A DNA stretch of 41,201 nucleotides from an uncultured Bacteroides sp. (GTDB lineage Bacteria > Bacteroidota > Bacteroidia > Bacteroidales > Bacteroidaceae). Numbering within the stretch: position 1 is the stretch's first letter; every line of letters begins with the position of its first letter. Under the pieces are notes generated by a model. It searched no databases and was not told where the DNA came from. It worked only from the letters and a program-made list of their open reading frames with translations. The stretch spans positions 1 through 41,201 of the forward strand of contig CAMTPA010000026.1 of assembly GCA_947074275.1 (NCBI GenBank), written 5' to 3'. A program made the position numbers and the translations under genes. Positions 1-8,554 of this stretch are shown one piece after another.

Positions 1-22
1 AAAAGTATAGGAAAAATTAAAA

Positions 23-75
23 TTTCCGGAAATTAATTGAGGTAGGTGGGGGGAAACTCAATTAATTTCTGGAAA
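23..75. repeat. 19-bp inverted repeat with a CCGG site in one arm
   Basis: The left arm at 23-41 and right arm at 57-75 are reverse complements except for one position, where the left arm has CCGG and the right arm CTGG. The loop (42-56) is G-rich. The left arm also contains the short palindrome TTTCCGGAAA (23-32). It could be a terminator of a gene left of the window or a protein-binding palindrome; no clean T-run follows on the plus strand. Confidence 0.75.
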
Positions 76-148
76 ATCGCGTTTAAAAAAAGAAGTTTAT
101 AATATATATAGTATCAATAGCGAACAGTTGAGCAACAGTTCATTCACT

Positions 149-176
149 ATTGACTCCCCAAATGTGAAGAGTCAAT
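149..176. repeat. 8-bp perfect inverted repeat ATTGACTC/GAGTCAAT
   Basis: Arms at 149-156 and 169-176 with a 12-nt loop. It overlaps a looser nested pairing of CAATAG (115-120) with CTATTG (147-152). Function unknown; it may be an operator or leader hairpin. Confidence 0.45.
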
Positions 177-186
177 GCGATAGATA

Positions 187-252
187 GCCCTTGCCAGCGT
201 GGTAAATAGGCCTTGCTAGGTTGGTGGGCAGGCCTTGCCAGCAAACGGGGAA
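187..252. repeat. Three-unit array of 22-bp period, copy 1 of a dispersed repeat family
   Basis: Units begin at 187, 209 and 231, each with a form of GGCCTTGCC. The first 49 bases match the array at 33362-33410 at 40 of 49 positions without gaps, and relate to 19246 onward. Unlike the other two copies, the third unit here is another direct copy rather than an inverted one, so the long stem is missing. Confidence 0.75.
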
Positions 253-332
253 ATTATAGATATAAAATACACAAACAAAAAACAAAGTTATTAATCACAA
301 AGATAAAACTGTATAAAATCAAATGAAATGAG

Positions 333-340
333 TATTTTTG
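333..340 (+). promoter_or_regulatory. Candidate -7 promoter box for the methyltransferase
   Basis: TATTTTTG matches the Bacteroidetes -7 consensus TAnnTTTG and lies 26 nt before the ATG at 367. No TTTG -33 box is visible at the usual spacing, so support rests on the -7 box and its position. Confidence 0.45.
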
Positions 341-366
341 CGACATAAAGATACATAGTCGACCAA

Positions 367-1710
367 ATGAATAAACAAGGTGAAACGGAACAAAAAATTT
401 CCATTACACAAATGTGCAATGGAAATAGAATATCATTACAAATATATGGTTCTCATTCATTAAAAGAGGATGGAACAATAATGCCATTTAATGAACAAAT
501 GGCAATTGTTTCGCATTACTTACACAATCAAGAAACATTATACAGCAATACTTACAAAAAAAAGGCAAAAGGATTAATATCAGACATATACAACACATAC
601 CATCAATCCGTAGACGAAGCTTGTGTAGCCGAAACTCAAACACAATATTCCTTATTTTCCGACTTATTCAGTGTACCATTTCTTTCGCCAGAAAATCCCA
701 CGTTTACATTTATTGATTTATTCGCAGGTATTGGCGGTTTCAGGATGGCATTACAAAATATTGGTGGCAAGTGTGTATTTTCTTCAGAATGGGATATGCA
801 AGCACAAAAAACCTATTTACTAAATTATGGTGAAGTTCCATTTGGAGACATAACAAGCGAGGTTACAAAATCATTTATCCCTGACAATTTTGACATTTTG
901 TGCGCAGGATTCCCTTGCCAAGCATTTTCCTTAGCAGGAAAACGTTTAGGATTTGAAGAAACACGAGGAACACTTTTTTTTGATGTTGCCGAAATCATAC
1001 GTAGAAAACAACCAAAAGCTTTTTTTTTGGAAAATGTAAAAGGACTACTTATTCACGACAAAGGCAATACAATACAAACAATGTTAAAAGTATTACGCGA
1101 AGACTTAGGCTATTTCGTACCCGAACCTCAGATAATGAACGCTATGGATTTTGGAGTACCTCAACATAGGCAAAGAGTCTATATTGTCGGTTTTCGCAAA
1201 GACCAAAATATCACAGAATTCTCTTATCCTAATCCGACAGACAAAACTAAGACCTTTGCTGACATCAAAGAGGAATTTGCGGTTTCTGCCAAATATTATT
1301 TATCTACCCAATACATAAAAACATTGATAGCACACAAAGAACGACACGCCGCTAAAGGCAATGGTTTTGGTTATGAAATAATACCTGACGATGGAGTAGC
1401 CAACGCAATTGTAGTGGGTGGTATGGGTAGAGAGCGAAATCTTGTTATTGATAACAGGCTAACAGACTTCACTCCAGTCACCAACATAAAAGGCGAGGTA
1501 AACCGTGAAGGAATTCGTAAAATGACACCACGTGAATGGGCACGTCTACAAGGGTTTCCCAACAACTTCATTATTGGAGTTGCCGATGCCTCAGCATACA
1601 AACAATTTGGCAATTCGGTAGCCGTTCCAGCTATTCAAGCTACTGCACAAGAAATAATCAATCGAATCAATCTTCAAAAAACAAAAACGTATGGCACTTA
1701 CAGGAAATAA
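367..1710 (+). CDS. hpaIIM: HpaII-type DNA (cytosine-5) methyltransferase
   Basis: A C5-cytosine methyltransferase that should protect CCGG sites from the partner nuclease. Visible motifs in order are DLFAGIGG (117-124, AdoMet binding), the PCQ loop with catalytic Cys184, ENV (222-224), HRQRVYIVGF (motif VIII) and QFGNSVAVPAI near the C-terminus. From memory, the sequence from about residue 93 closely resembles M.HpaII of Haemophilus parainfluenzae, which is about 358 residues. This protein has 447 residues and carries about 77 extra N-terminal residues I do not recognise. The start at 367 is supported by the -7 box at 333-340. The 3' end overlaps the nuclease gene by 20 bp. Both genes are clearly more AT-rich than their right-hand neighbours, which suggests acquisition by transfer. 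Confidence 0.93.
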   Translation: MNKQGETEQKISITQMCNGNRISLQIYGSHSLKEDGTIMPFNEQMAIVSHYLHNQETLYSNTYKKKAKGLISDIYNTYHQSVDEACVAETQTQYSLFSDLFSVPFLSPENPTFTFIDLFAGIGGFRMALQNIGGKCVFSSEWDMQAQKTYLLNYGEVPFGDITSEVTKSFIPDNFDILCAGFPCQAFSLAGKRLGFEETRGTLFFDVAEIIRRKQPKAFFLENVKGLLIHDKGNTIQTMLKVLREDLGYFVPEPQIMNAMDFGVPQHRQRVYIVGFRKDQNITEFSYPNPTDKTKTFADIKEEFAVSAKYYLSTQYIKTLIAHKERHAAKGNGFGYEIIPDDGVANAIVVGGMGRERNLVIDNRLTDFTPVTNIKGEVNREGIRKMTPREWARLQGFPNNFIIGVADASAYKQFGNSVAVPAIQATAQEIINRINLQKTKTYGTYRK

Positions 1711-2779
1711 AGGAGAATGGAGTGAGGTATATACACTATTCAAGCTATTAGGCGAAGGTGAAGTGTATGCAGGAGATGAAAATCTAAACAAAATCAAAGA
1801 TTTAGTCTATCCTATTATTATGATTCTTCGTCAAGAGAAAGCAGATGATTTTAATTATAAACTAAGCAACAAGAATGTAATAATAAAGAACTCGAATGGT
1901 GAAGAACTCTTATGCCTACCTGCCAATTTATTTCTTATAGAATCAGAAAAGCTCCTTTATGCCATTAACAATCACGATGGTTCTTTCGCAATACCCGAAA
2001 TAGAAGAGTTTATGCACACTATACATTGCTACTCCATAAAAGCTAAATCAGTAGATAAAACTGACATAAAAATAATATTACACGATCACAGAACACGTAT
2101 CAATTCCGAAATGGGATTTAGCATAAAATCTCAATTAGGCAGCGATTCGACTTTGTTGAATGCAGGTAAAACTACTAATTTCAACTTCAAAATCAAAGGT
2201 GCATCGCTCTCAAACAAAGAAATAGACGAGATAAATGCAATTAACTCTAAACAAAACAAAGTTATCAATCGAGTAAATGCAATCAAAGAAAAAGGAGCAT
2301 CATTGGTATTCGAAAAAGTAGATAATACTACTTTTAGAACAAACCTAATGATGCTTGATGGCGATATGCCCTTTCTTATTTCACAGTTACTGTTAGAACA
2401 ACTTAATACAGGTAAATCAGCACTGAAAGAACTTACTAATATAGTTGCTTCGATAAACCCTCTAAACATAGACATCTTACAGGCGAACACCTTTTACGCC
2501 TATAAAGTAAAACATTTACTAACTTCTACCGCATTAGGTATGATGCCAGCAAAGGTATGGGATGGTAAATTAGACGCAAATGGAGGCTATTTGGTAGTGA
2601 AAAGCAATGGCGAAATACTATGTTACCATTTTTATGACCGCAATCGCTTCGAGGATTATTTATTTGCGCACGCATATCTTGAACGTGCAAGCACTACTCG
2701 ACACCAATACGCATCTATTGTTAAAGAACAAGATGGTACGCTTTCATTCAAACTAAATCTACAAATCAGATTAAAATAG
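1691..2779 (+). CDS. hpaIIR: HpaII-family type II restriction endonuclease
   Basis: The 362-residue product opens with a stretch containing GNKGEWSEVYTLFKLL, which I recognise as typical of the HpaII restriction endonuclease family. The length agrees with HpaII, about 358 residues from memory. It is expected to cut unmethylated CCGG. Its position directly behind, and overlapping by 20 bp, an HpaII-like methyltransferase is the strongest support. I cannot point with certainty to active-site residues. The overlap implies translational coupling, with methylase made first. The stop codon lies one base from the stop of the convergent DUF5686 gene, so there is no room for a terminator. The gene is AT-rich like its partner and appears intact. 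Confidence 0.88.
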   Translation: MALTGNKGEWSEVYTLFKLLGEGEVYAGDENLNKIKDLVYPIIMILRQEKADDFNYKLSNKNVIIKNSNGEELLCLPANLFLIESEKLLYAINNHDGSFAIPEIEEFMHTIHCYSIKAKSVDKTDIKIILHDHRTRINSEMGFSIKSQLGSDSTLLNAGKTTNFNFKIKGASLSNKEIDEINAINSKQNKVINRVNAIKEKGASLVFEKVDNTTFRTNLMMLDGDMPFLISQLLLEQLNTGKSALKELTNIVASINPLNIDILQANTFYAYKVKHLLTSTALGMMPAKVWDGKLDANGGYLVVKSNGEILCYHFYDRNRFEDYLFAHAYLERASTTRHQYASIVKEQDGTLSFKLNLQIRLK

Positions 2780-2780
2780 C

Positions 2781-4964
2781 TCACCGATTGAACAATTCAA
2801 AAGTAAACTTACATCCAATCTGGCTGTATCCCCAATTTTTAAGCCCGATAAAAACTCCGAAATCGAAGATGTGTGTGCCAATGCCATAGCCCAGCTCGAT
2901 GTAGGGTTTAAGGTGAGGCACCATCAATGCGCTGGCATAAAAGCGTTCGTTTTGCACGTAGCGAGTGTATTTCACCAAATGCCTCAAGAAAAGAAAGGGG
3001 GTTTCGTAGGTGAAGTGCCCCCGAATGTATTTATTGGAAGAGTTGTACCAACGTCCGTCGAGCAACTGAAATACGCCGCCTATATCATCGTTCCAACCCA
3101 TCGGGAGATTGCTTCGCGAAAAGTTGGCAAAGTCCACAAAGTACATATCGTCTTGATTGGTGAAAAAACCTACCCCTATGCGATAGAAGATGTTTCGCAT
3201 TAGATTGAGATTGATGCGGTGTTGCAAATCCACCTCGATACGCTCGTACTGCCCCGTGCTTTTGAACATCCCTTTGATGCCTCGCTCATAATCGACCGAA
3301 ATGGTGGGGTAATTGGAGTGCAGGTTCATCTTTCGCTTGCCGTTCATATAGTAGTAAAGGCAGGGTGTCCACTCTACCCGAACCCGAGGCGCAAAACTGA
3401 TATAGGCCTTCTTTACCATATCCGAAAACTCTGGCGGAATGGGGAGAGAGGGGTCGAGCACCACAAATTTAGACGACTTGACGGGTGTGCGCCGATGGGC
3501 AGAGATACCCACACTGACGTTAAGCCCGTTGAGCACCTCGATGCTATGCCTCACGTTGAAAAAGAAATCGTGAAAATAATCTAAATGAATCTGATTGAAG
3601 TCGAACAGGCTATCGGGCAGAGCCTTCAAGTCGTCCAGCACATCGCTGCTGTAAATCCGATTGCCATTACCCATACCAAGATGAACAGTGGCACGCTTCT
3701 GAGGCCAGTATTCGTAATCGGTGTTTACCGACCAGTAGAACTCTTTCCGAGTAAAATTGAAACCGATGCGCGGCACCACTTTGAGCAACTTGTCGCTGGG
3801 GAAAAGACGATTGTAACGGAAGTCCTGTCGCCACGAAAAGCCATTGCTTTTGCTGTAGCTCAGCAGTAGCGGATTGATGATGGGCGAGCACTTGACATTG
3901 CCCACCGAAGAGAGATTGATGTTGATATCATTCACTAAAAATTCGCCCACACTGCCCCACAAGGCTTTGCTGCGATGCGGTTTGTGAATTTTGAACGTAT
4001 CCAACCGATAAAAGTAATCTTTGTATAGCAGCTGTTCGTGATCGTTGAGCGGAATGGGGCGAAGCGAATCGAAAAACACACTATCTACACGATAGGCATT
4101 GGTGTCGCAAGTCAGCGTATAAGATTCGCTCAAATCGTATTTCTTTTTTCGCTTGGCGGTGTAGTCGTAGTCGGCCAAATCAATTTCGTTGTAATGGAGC
4201 GCAGCCGTGTAGCTACCATCCACCACGTTGCCCAAAAACCGAAACTCTACATTCAGCTGATAATGAACTGGCAGAAACTCGCTCTCGGTATCTACCTCGC
4301 CCATCGTCACTAAGTTTTCAAAAGTAACAAGCCCCGTTCGCCCCGAAAAACGGATCTCGCGTATGCTCCACGTGTCGCCACTCACCAACATCCATCCGCC
4401 TACCAATTGGTCGCTCTTGGCCTTTGGAATGAAGCGAACCTTGTAGGTGTGCCTACCCGTATCGGTAAGAACAGAGTCGAGCTGAAAGCGGTAATATTTC
4501 TGAGCATTTTTGGCAAGAGGAGAAAGCAGTTTGCTATAAAGCAGCGTAGAAGAATAAATATTGACGTGAAAGTACTCCAGCATCTTGGTTTGAAAGCCCC
4601 CACCATAAGTAGTGCCATAAGAGGCTATCACCTTTTGGTCGTAGATATTGGGAGCAGTATAATGAAGTTCGCTACACGATTCAATCAAGTATTCGCTTAC
4701 CCCTTTTTGAAGTCGGAACATCTTGGGAATGTATCTGAAACCAAAGTTTTTTTTCTTAATATCAAGATGTCCTTTGATGTATAAATCGGCGTGATAGTCG
4801 AGCACAATACGCTCATAGTAAGGCGACAAAGAGATAACATTGCGCACAATGGAATCGACCAAAGCAGGGTTGTCGTATACCGGTATATCATTGTCACCTC
4901 TTGCTTGTGGGACAAAAAAGAGGGTAAACAAAAAAGGAAGTAATATGATTCTATACCATTTCAC
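2781..4964 (-). CDS. DUF5686-family outer-membrane protein
   Basis: The 727-residue product has a clear signal peptide (hydrophobic stretch about residues 6-18, ending near QARG) and then resembles DUF5686 proteins of Bacteroidetes, a family with no established function. Features include an N-terminal part with YERIVLDYHADLYIKG, a middle alpha/beta-like region and a long C-terminal half rich in alternating aromatic and polar strands. The last residues end in an aromatic pattern (TFELFNR), as expected for an outer-membrane beta-barrel. It lacks the carboxypeptidase-like regulatory domain some relatives carry in front. The candidate promoter at 4988-5017 reads toward it. Family assignment is from recognition, not a search. 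Confidence 0.8.
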   Translation of the reverse strand: MKWYRIILLPFLFTLFFVPQARGDNDIPVYDNPALVDSIVRNVISLSPYYERIVLDYHADLYIKGHLDIKKKNFGFRYIPKMFRLQKGVSEYLIESCSELHYTAPNIYDQKVIASYGTTYGGGFQTKMLEYFHVNIYSSTLLYSKLLSPLAKNAQKYYRFQLDSVLTDTGRHTYKVRFIPKAKSDQLVGGWMLVSGDTWSIREIRFSGRTGLVTFENLVTMGEVDTESEFLPVHYQLNVEFRFLGNVVDGSYTAALHYNEIDLADYDYTAKRKKKYDLSESYTLTCDTNAYRVDSVFFDSLRPIPLNDHEQLLYKDYFYRLDTFKIHKPHRSKALWGSVGEFLVNDININLSSVGNVKCSPIINPLLLSYSKSNGFSWRQDFRYNRLFPSDKLLKVVPRIGFNFTRKEFYWSVNTDYEYWPQKRATVHLGMGNGNRIYSSDVLDDLKALPDSLFDFNQIHLDYFHDFFFNVRHSIEVLNGLNVSVGISAHRRTPVKSSKFVVLDPSLPIPPEFSDMVKKAYISFAPRVRVEWTPCLYYYMNGKRKMNLHSNYPTISVDYERGIKGMFKSTGQYERIEVDLQHRINLNLMRNIFYRIGVGFFTNQDDMYFVDFANFSRSNLPMGWNDDIGGVFQLLDGRWYNSSNKYIRGHFTYETPFLFLRHLVKYTRYVQNERFYASALMVPHLKPYIELGYGIGTHIFDFGVFIGLKNWGYSQIGCKFTFELFNR

Positions 4965-4987
4965 GACAACAGGTGTTTATGCGAAAG

Positions 4988-5017
4988 CAAATGTAGTTAA
5001 AAAAGAGAAAGCAAAAC
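4988..5017 (-). promoter_or_regulatory. Candidate promoter of the DUF5686 gene
   Basis: On the minus strand, TACATTTG (4988-4995) matches TAnnTTTG, and TTTG (5014-5017) sits 18 nt upstream as a -33 box. The -7 box lies 23 nt before the start codon at 4964. Both elements and their spacing fit the Bacteroidetes promoter model. Confidence 0.6.
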
Positions 5018-5188
5018 ACCTATTCATTTCACTTTTTGGACTGCAAGCCACATAAAGACAAACCACATTAACACAAAAATAGCACTTTGTAAAGCAACAA
5101 AAACTATTTTATGTTATTGTTTGCGCTCACAAGCGATATAGGAATGTAATAAATGCTACATTTGGCTTATTATTTCATTTTTTCTTTT

Positions 5189-5196
5189 TACATTTG
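5189..5196 (+). promoter_or_regulatory. Candidate -7 box for the Crp/Fnr-family regulator
   Basis: TACATTTG matches TAnnTTTG and lies 28 nt before the ATG at 5225. The nearest TTTG upstream (5161-5164) is 24 nt away, longer than usual, so the -33 box is uncertain. Confidence 0.45.
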
Positions 5197-5224
5197 TGCT
5201 TTATAACACAGTTTTGCAGCATTT

Positions 5225-5926
5225 ATGGTAAAAAGAAACTTGTCAGACATTGATATCTCGGAACAAATTCCCGATATGTGGGCTTCTTTGAATGAAGATC
5301 AAAGAGAGTTCCTGGCGAACAATTTTACTTTACAAAATTACAAGAAGAACGAAATTATTTATTGCGAAGGTGAAAGACCGATTCATCTGATGTGTCTTTT
5401 AAGCGGAAAAGTGAAAATCTACAAAGATGGTGTAGGCGGAAGAAGCCAAATCATCCGAATGATAAAACCGACCGAATATTTTGCCTATCGCGCCTTTTTT
5501 GCCAAAGAAGATTTCGTGACTACCGCTGCTGCTTTTGAGCCTTCGGTCATCGGCCTGATTCCGATGAGTGCCATTACTACCCTTATAAGCCAAAACAACG
5601 ACTTGGCTCTATTCTTCATCAAACAGCTTTCGATAGATTTGGGCATTGCCGACGAACGCACCGTGAACTTGACACAGAAACACATCCGTGGTCGTCTTGC
5701 CGAATCATTGTTATTCTTGAAAGAGAGCTATGGACTGGAAGAGGATGGCTCTACACTAAGTATCTATCTATCAAGAGAAGACTTAGCCAACTTATCGAAT
5801 ATGACAACCTCGAATGCCATACGCACGCTGTCCAACTTTGCAGTAGAGCGACTGATTACGATTGACGGAAGAAAAATCAAGATTATAGACGAGGAGAAAC
5901 TGAAAAAAATAAGCAAGATAGGATAA
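5225..5926 (+). CDS. Crp/Fnr-family transcriptional regulator
   Basis: The 233-residue protein has a cyclic-nucleotide-binding-like beta-roll at about residues 25-140 (GERPIHLMCLLSGKVKIYKDG), a dimerisation helix, and a C-terminal winged helix-turn-helix at about 150-225 (LSREDLANLSNMTTSNAIRTLSNF). It lacks the N-terminal cysteine cluster of oxygen-sensing FNR, and the nucleotide pocket is not obviously that of Crp, so the ligand is unknown. In Bacteroidetes such proteins often respond to redox or nutrient signals, but nothing here fixes the target. The GH20 gene begins 44 bp downstream on the same strand with no visible terminator between them, so the two may be co-transcribed. Confidence 0.9.
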   Translation: MVKRNLSDIDISEQIPDMWASLNEDQREFLANNFTLQNYKKNEIIYCEGERPIHLMCLLSGKVKIYKDGVGGRSQIIRMIKPTEYFAYRAFFAKEDFVTTAAAFEPSVIGLIPMSAITTLISQNNDLALFFIKQLSIDLGIADERTVNLTQKHIRGRLAESLLFLKESYGLEEDGSTLSIYLSREDLANLSNMTTSNAIRTLSNFAVERLITIDGRKIKIIDEEKLKKISKIG

Positions 5927-5970
5927 CACCTTGACGGCTCGTTTTATATAACTTAACACACTTTTATACC

Positions 5971-8400
5971 ATGAAAAAAGGACTTTACCTACTCCTTTTA
6001 TCTCTGCTATTCATCGCCCCCGGATGCCAAGAGAAAAAGGATGCAGCAAATGAGTACAACCTCATTCCACTGCCCAACCAAATGACTCCCCAAACGGGAA
6101 GGTTCGAACTCAGCAAGCAAGTGAAAGTAGTGACCGACGGATGCACGCCCGAAGTGGTGGCCATTGCCGACACACTTATCAAACGCATTGCACTTACATC
6201 GGGCATCGAGATGCAACAAGCATCCAGCGCACAAGCCCCCGCCATCGTGTTCAAAACTCAAGCAGGTATGCCCGACGAAGGCTACCAACTGTCTGTAACT
6301 CCCGAAAACATAACCCTTGTGGCATCCAAACCCAATGGTTTCTTTTATGGTGTGCAAACCGTCTACCAGCTGCTTCCCCCCGCAGTGTATGGTAACAAAA
6401 TTGACAAAAAAGCCAACTGGTCTATTCCTGCCGTCGAAATAGAAGATGCTCCCCGTTTCGCTTATCGTGGTATGATGCTCGACGTGTGCCGCAACTTCTC
6501 TTCGGTAGAGTATGTGAAAAGGTTTATCGATATGCTGGCAATGCACAAGATGAACACTTTCCACTGGCATCTCACCGACGACCAAGGATGGAGAATTGAG
6601 ATAAAGAAATATCCCGAACTAACCAACGTTGGCTCTAATCGCAAAGAAACACTCATCGACTATTATTATACCAACTACCCACAGATATTCGATGGTATAC
6701 CCGTAGGTGGATATTATACACAAGAAGAAATAAAAGATGTGGTGGCTTATGCTGCAAGCAAATACATCACCGTAATTCCCGAAATAGAGATGCCAGGGCA
6801 CGCCATAGCGGCTTTGGCCTCTTACCCACATCTATCTTGCAACCCCGACACAACTTACGAGGTGACAGGAACGTGGGGTATCTTTGAAGAGGTATTTTGC
6901 CCGAAAGAAGAGACCTTTGAATTTTGGGAAGGCGTGATTGACGAAGTGGTAGAACTCTTTCCAAGCCCCTACATCCACGTAGGAGGAGATGAGTGCTATA
7001 AGACCGCTTGGATCAATTGCAGCGACTGCCAAGCTCTGATTAAGAAATTGGGATTGAAAGACGACACCAAGCCAAGCCCCGTAGACGGAAAATTGCATAC
7101 GAAAGAGGAAAAACTGCAAAGCTACATCATCACTCGTATGGAGAAATACATCAATAGCAAAGGCAAAAATATCATTGGATGGGATGAAATTTTGGAAGGC
7201 GGACTGGCTCCTAACGCAACAGTGATGTCGTGGCAAGGTATCGAAGGTGGTATGAATGCCGCCAAGCAAGGACACAATGCCATTATGACACCGATGCCTT
7301 ATATGTATTTGGACTTCTACCAAGAAGACCCTGAAACTGCCCCTGTGACAATTGGTGGCTACGTGACATTGAAGAACACCTACACGTTCAATCCGGTAGA
7401 AGACGATGCCGACGAATTGGTAAAGAAACACATTATTGGTGTGCAAGGCAATGCTTGGAACGAGTATATGCAAACCGAAGAGCGTCGCGATTATCAGGTA
7501 TTTCCAAAGTTGACTGCTATATCGGAAACGGCGTGGACAGAAAACAGCAACAAAGATTGGAACAACTATTGCAAACGTATGGAAGAGGAGTTTGAACGTC
7601 TCGACATTTTGGGCGTGAAAGCTTGTCGCAACTACTTTGATGTGAATGTGAACACCAAAGTAATGAACGATGAGTTGATGGTGATTCTCGACTGTTTCAA
7701 TCCAACAGCAGAAGTGCGCTACACGGTGGATGGAAGCACCCCTACCGCAACATCAACGCTCTACACCGAGCCATTTGCATTGACAGAAGTAATAGACCTG
7801 AAAACTGCCGCATTCAAAAATGGCAAACAGATTGGCGCAACAAGGCACAAACCTTTGTATGGCAACCTAATTGCAGGAAAGCCATTCACCACCACTCCCG
7901 AAATGGGTTGGCTAAAGGGTGATATATTGGGCGAAAACGATATGATTTATGGCGATACCATCACGATGGGACTCACCAATGGCAAGCGTGGCAACAACGC
8001 GTCGTATGTGCCGTGGACAATCTTCAATATGAACGATAACACGAAAGAATTGATATTTACCGTGAAATTGGACAAAGCAACCTCGATTGACAAAATAGCT
8101 TTTGGGTCGCTCTACAACCCAGCCTATCGCATTCTTCCTGTGGGCGGCGTGCAGGTGGCAGTGTCGATGGATGGCAAAGAGTACAAAGAGATTGCACAAG
8201 AGACTTTCAATCGCCAGTATCCCGAAAAGGGCAGAATGGCATTTAGCGACACAGTGTCTTTCAATCCTACCGAAGCTCTTTATGTGAAGCTTACTTTCCA
8301 AAACGGTGGAACACTTCGCAACGGCATCGATTGCCCACGCGACACCCCGGGCGAAATACTCCAAGCTAACATTTGCTTAGATGAAATAGAGATTTACTAA
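5971..8400 (+). CDS. GH20 beta-N-acetylhexosaminidase lipoprotein
   Basis: An exo-acting hexosaminidase expected to remove terminal GlcNAc or GalNAc from glycans such as mucin or glycoprotein N-glycans. The 809-residue product starts with a lipoprotein signal (IAPGC, lipidated Cys19). It continues with a GH20 N-terminal domain (about 30-160) and a GH20 catalytic barrel (about 165-530) with HVGGDE, where Asp340-Glu341 form the catalytic pair. A chitobiase-type C-terminal domain follows (about 565-635, YTVDGSTPTATSTLYTEPF), then a discoidin-like carbohydrate-binding domain (about 640-805). The substrate-assisted mechanism is known for the family. The protein would be anchored in the outer membrane or face the periplasm. 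A strong terminator follows at 8430-8464. Confidence 0.95.
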   Translation: MKKGLYLLLLSLLFIAPGCQEKKDAANEYNLIPLPNQMTPQTGRFELSKQVKVVTDGCTPEVVAIADTLIKRIALTSGIEMQQASSAQAPAIVFKTQAGMPDEGYQLSVTPENITLVASKPNGFFYGVQTVYQLLPPAVYGNKIDKKANWSIPAVEIEDAPRFAYRGMMLDVCRNFSSVEYVKRFIDMLAMHKMNTFHWHLTDDQGWRIEIKKYPELTNVGSNRKETLIDYYYTNYPQIFDGIPVGGYYTQEEIKDVVAYAASKYITVIPEIEMPGHAIAALASYPHLSCNPDTTYEVTGTWGIFEEVFCPKEETFEFWEGVIDEVVELFPSPYIHVGGDECYKTAWINCSDCQALIKKLGLKDDTKPSPVDGKLHTKEEKLQSYIITRMEKYINSKGKNIIGWDEILEGGLAPNATVMSWQGIEGGMNAAKQGHNAIMTPMPYMYLDFYQEDPETAPVTIGGYVTLKNTYTFNPVEDDADELVKKHIIGVQGNAWNEYMQTEERRDYQVFPKLTAISETAWTENSNKDWNNYCKRMEEEFERLDILGVKACRNYFDVNVNTKVMNDELMVILDCFNPTAEVRYTVDGSTPTATSTLYTEPFALTEVIDLKTAAFKNGKQIGATRHKPLYGNLIAGKPFTTTPEMGWLKGDILGENDMIYGDTITMGLTNGKRGNNASYVPWTIFNMNDNTKELIFTVKLDKATSIDKIAFGSLYNPAYRILPVGGVQVAVSMDGKEYKEIAQETFNRQYPEKGRMAFSDTVSFNPTEALYVKLTFQNGGTLRNGIDCPRDTPGEILQANICLDEIEIY

Positions 8401-8429
8401 TGTAAACTCCATTTTAAAAACGGATAATG

Positions 8430-8464
8430 ACAGACATACTCTAAGGGGTATGTCTGTTTTTTTT
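8430..8464 (+). terminator. Intrinsic terminator of the GH20 gene
   Basis: ACAGACATAC (8430-8439) pairs perfectly with GTATGTCTGT (8448-8457) around an 8-nt loop, followed by seven T residues. It starts 29 bp after the GH20 stop codon and isolates that gene from the TM2 cassette. Confidence 0.9.
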
Positions 8465-8479
8465 ATATAAGACAACAGA

Positions 8480-8513
8480 TTTTATAAATATCTAAAATAT
8501 TATTTTAACTTTG
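8480..8513 (+). promoter_or_regulatory. Candidate promoter of the TM2/DUF2752 cassette
   Basis: TAACTTTG (8506-8513) matches TAnnTTTG, and a TTTT stretch (8480-8483) may serve as -33 box at 22-nt spacing. It lies after the GH20 terminator and 41 nt before the ATG at 8555. Confidence 0.5.
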
Positions 8514-8554
8514 TAATGATAAAAACTAAGTACTCATATAATATCCAGTAATCT

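Larger units (their letters stand above)
1..366. other. Non-coding leader upstream of the restriction-modification genes
   Basis: No credible gene is visible in these 366 bases. The stretch holds a 19-bp inverted repeat (23-41 with 57-75, one mismatch), an AT-rich segment near 100, an 8-bp perfect inverted repeat (149-156 with 169-176), a three-unit array of 22-bp period (187-252), and a candidate promoter box at 333-340. The density of structure is unusual for a plain 5' region. What lies left of the window is unknown, so the first inverted repeat may belong to an upstream gene. Confidence 0.7.

Noticed and set aside
187..252. CRISPR array
   Set aside because: The 22-bp units are directly adjacent with no unique spacers, only three are present, they vary between units, and no cas gene is nearby.
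2871..4784. Several open frames on the plus strand inside the DUF5686 gene
   Set aside because: They are antisense to a complete, family-recognisable gene, show no domains, and lack promoter or ribosome-binding context.
5225..5926. Oxygen-sensing FNR
   Set aside because: The N-terminal cysteine cluster that binds the iron-sulfur centre in FNR is missing; only membership in the Crp/Fnr superfamily can be supported.
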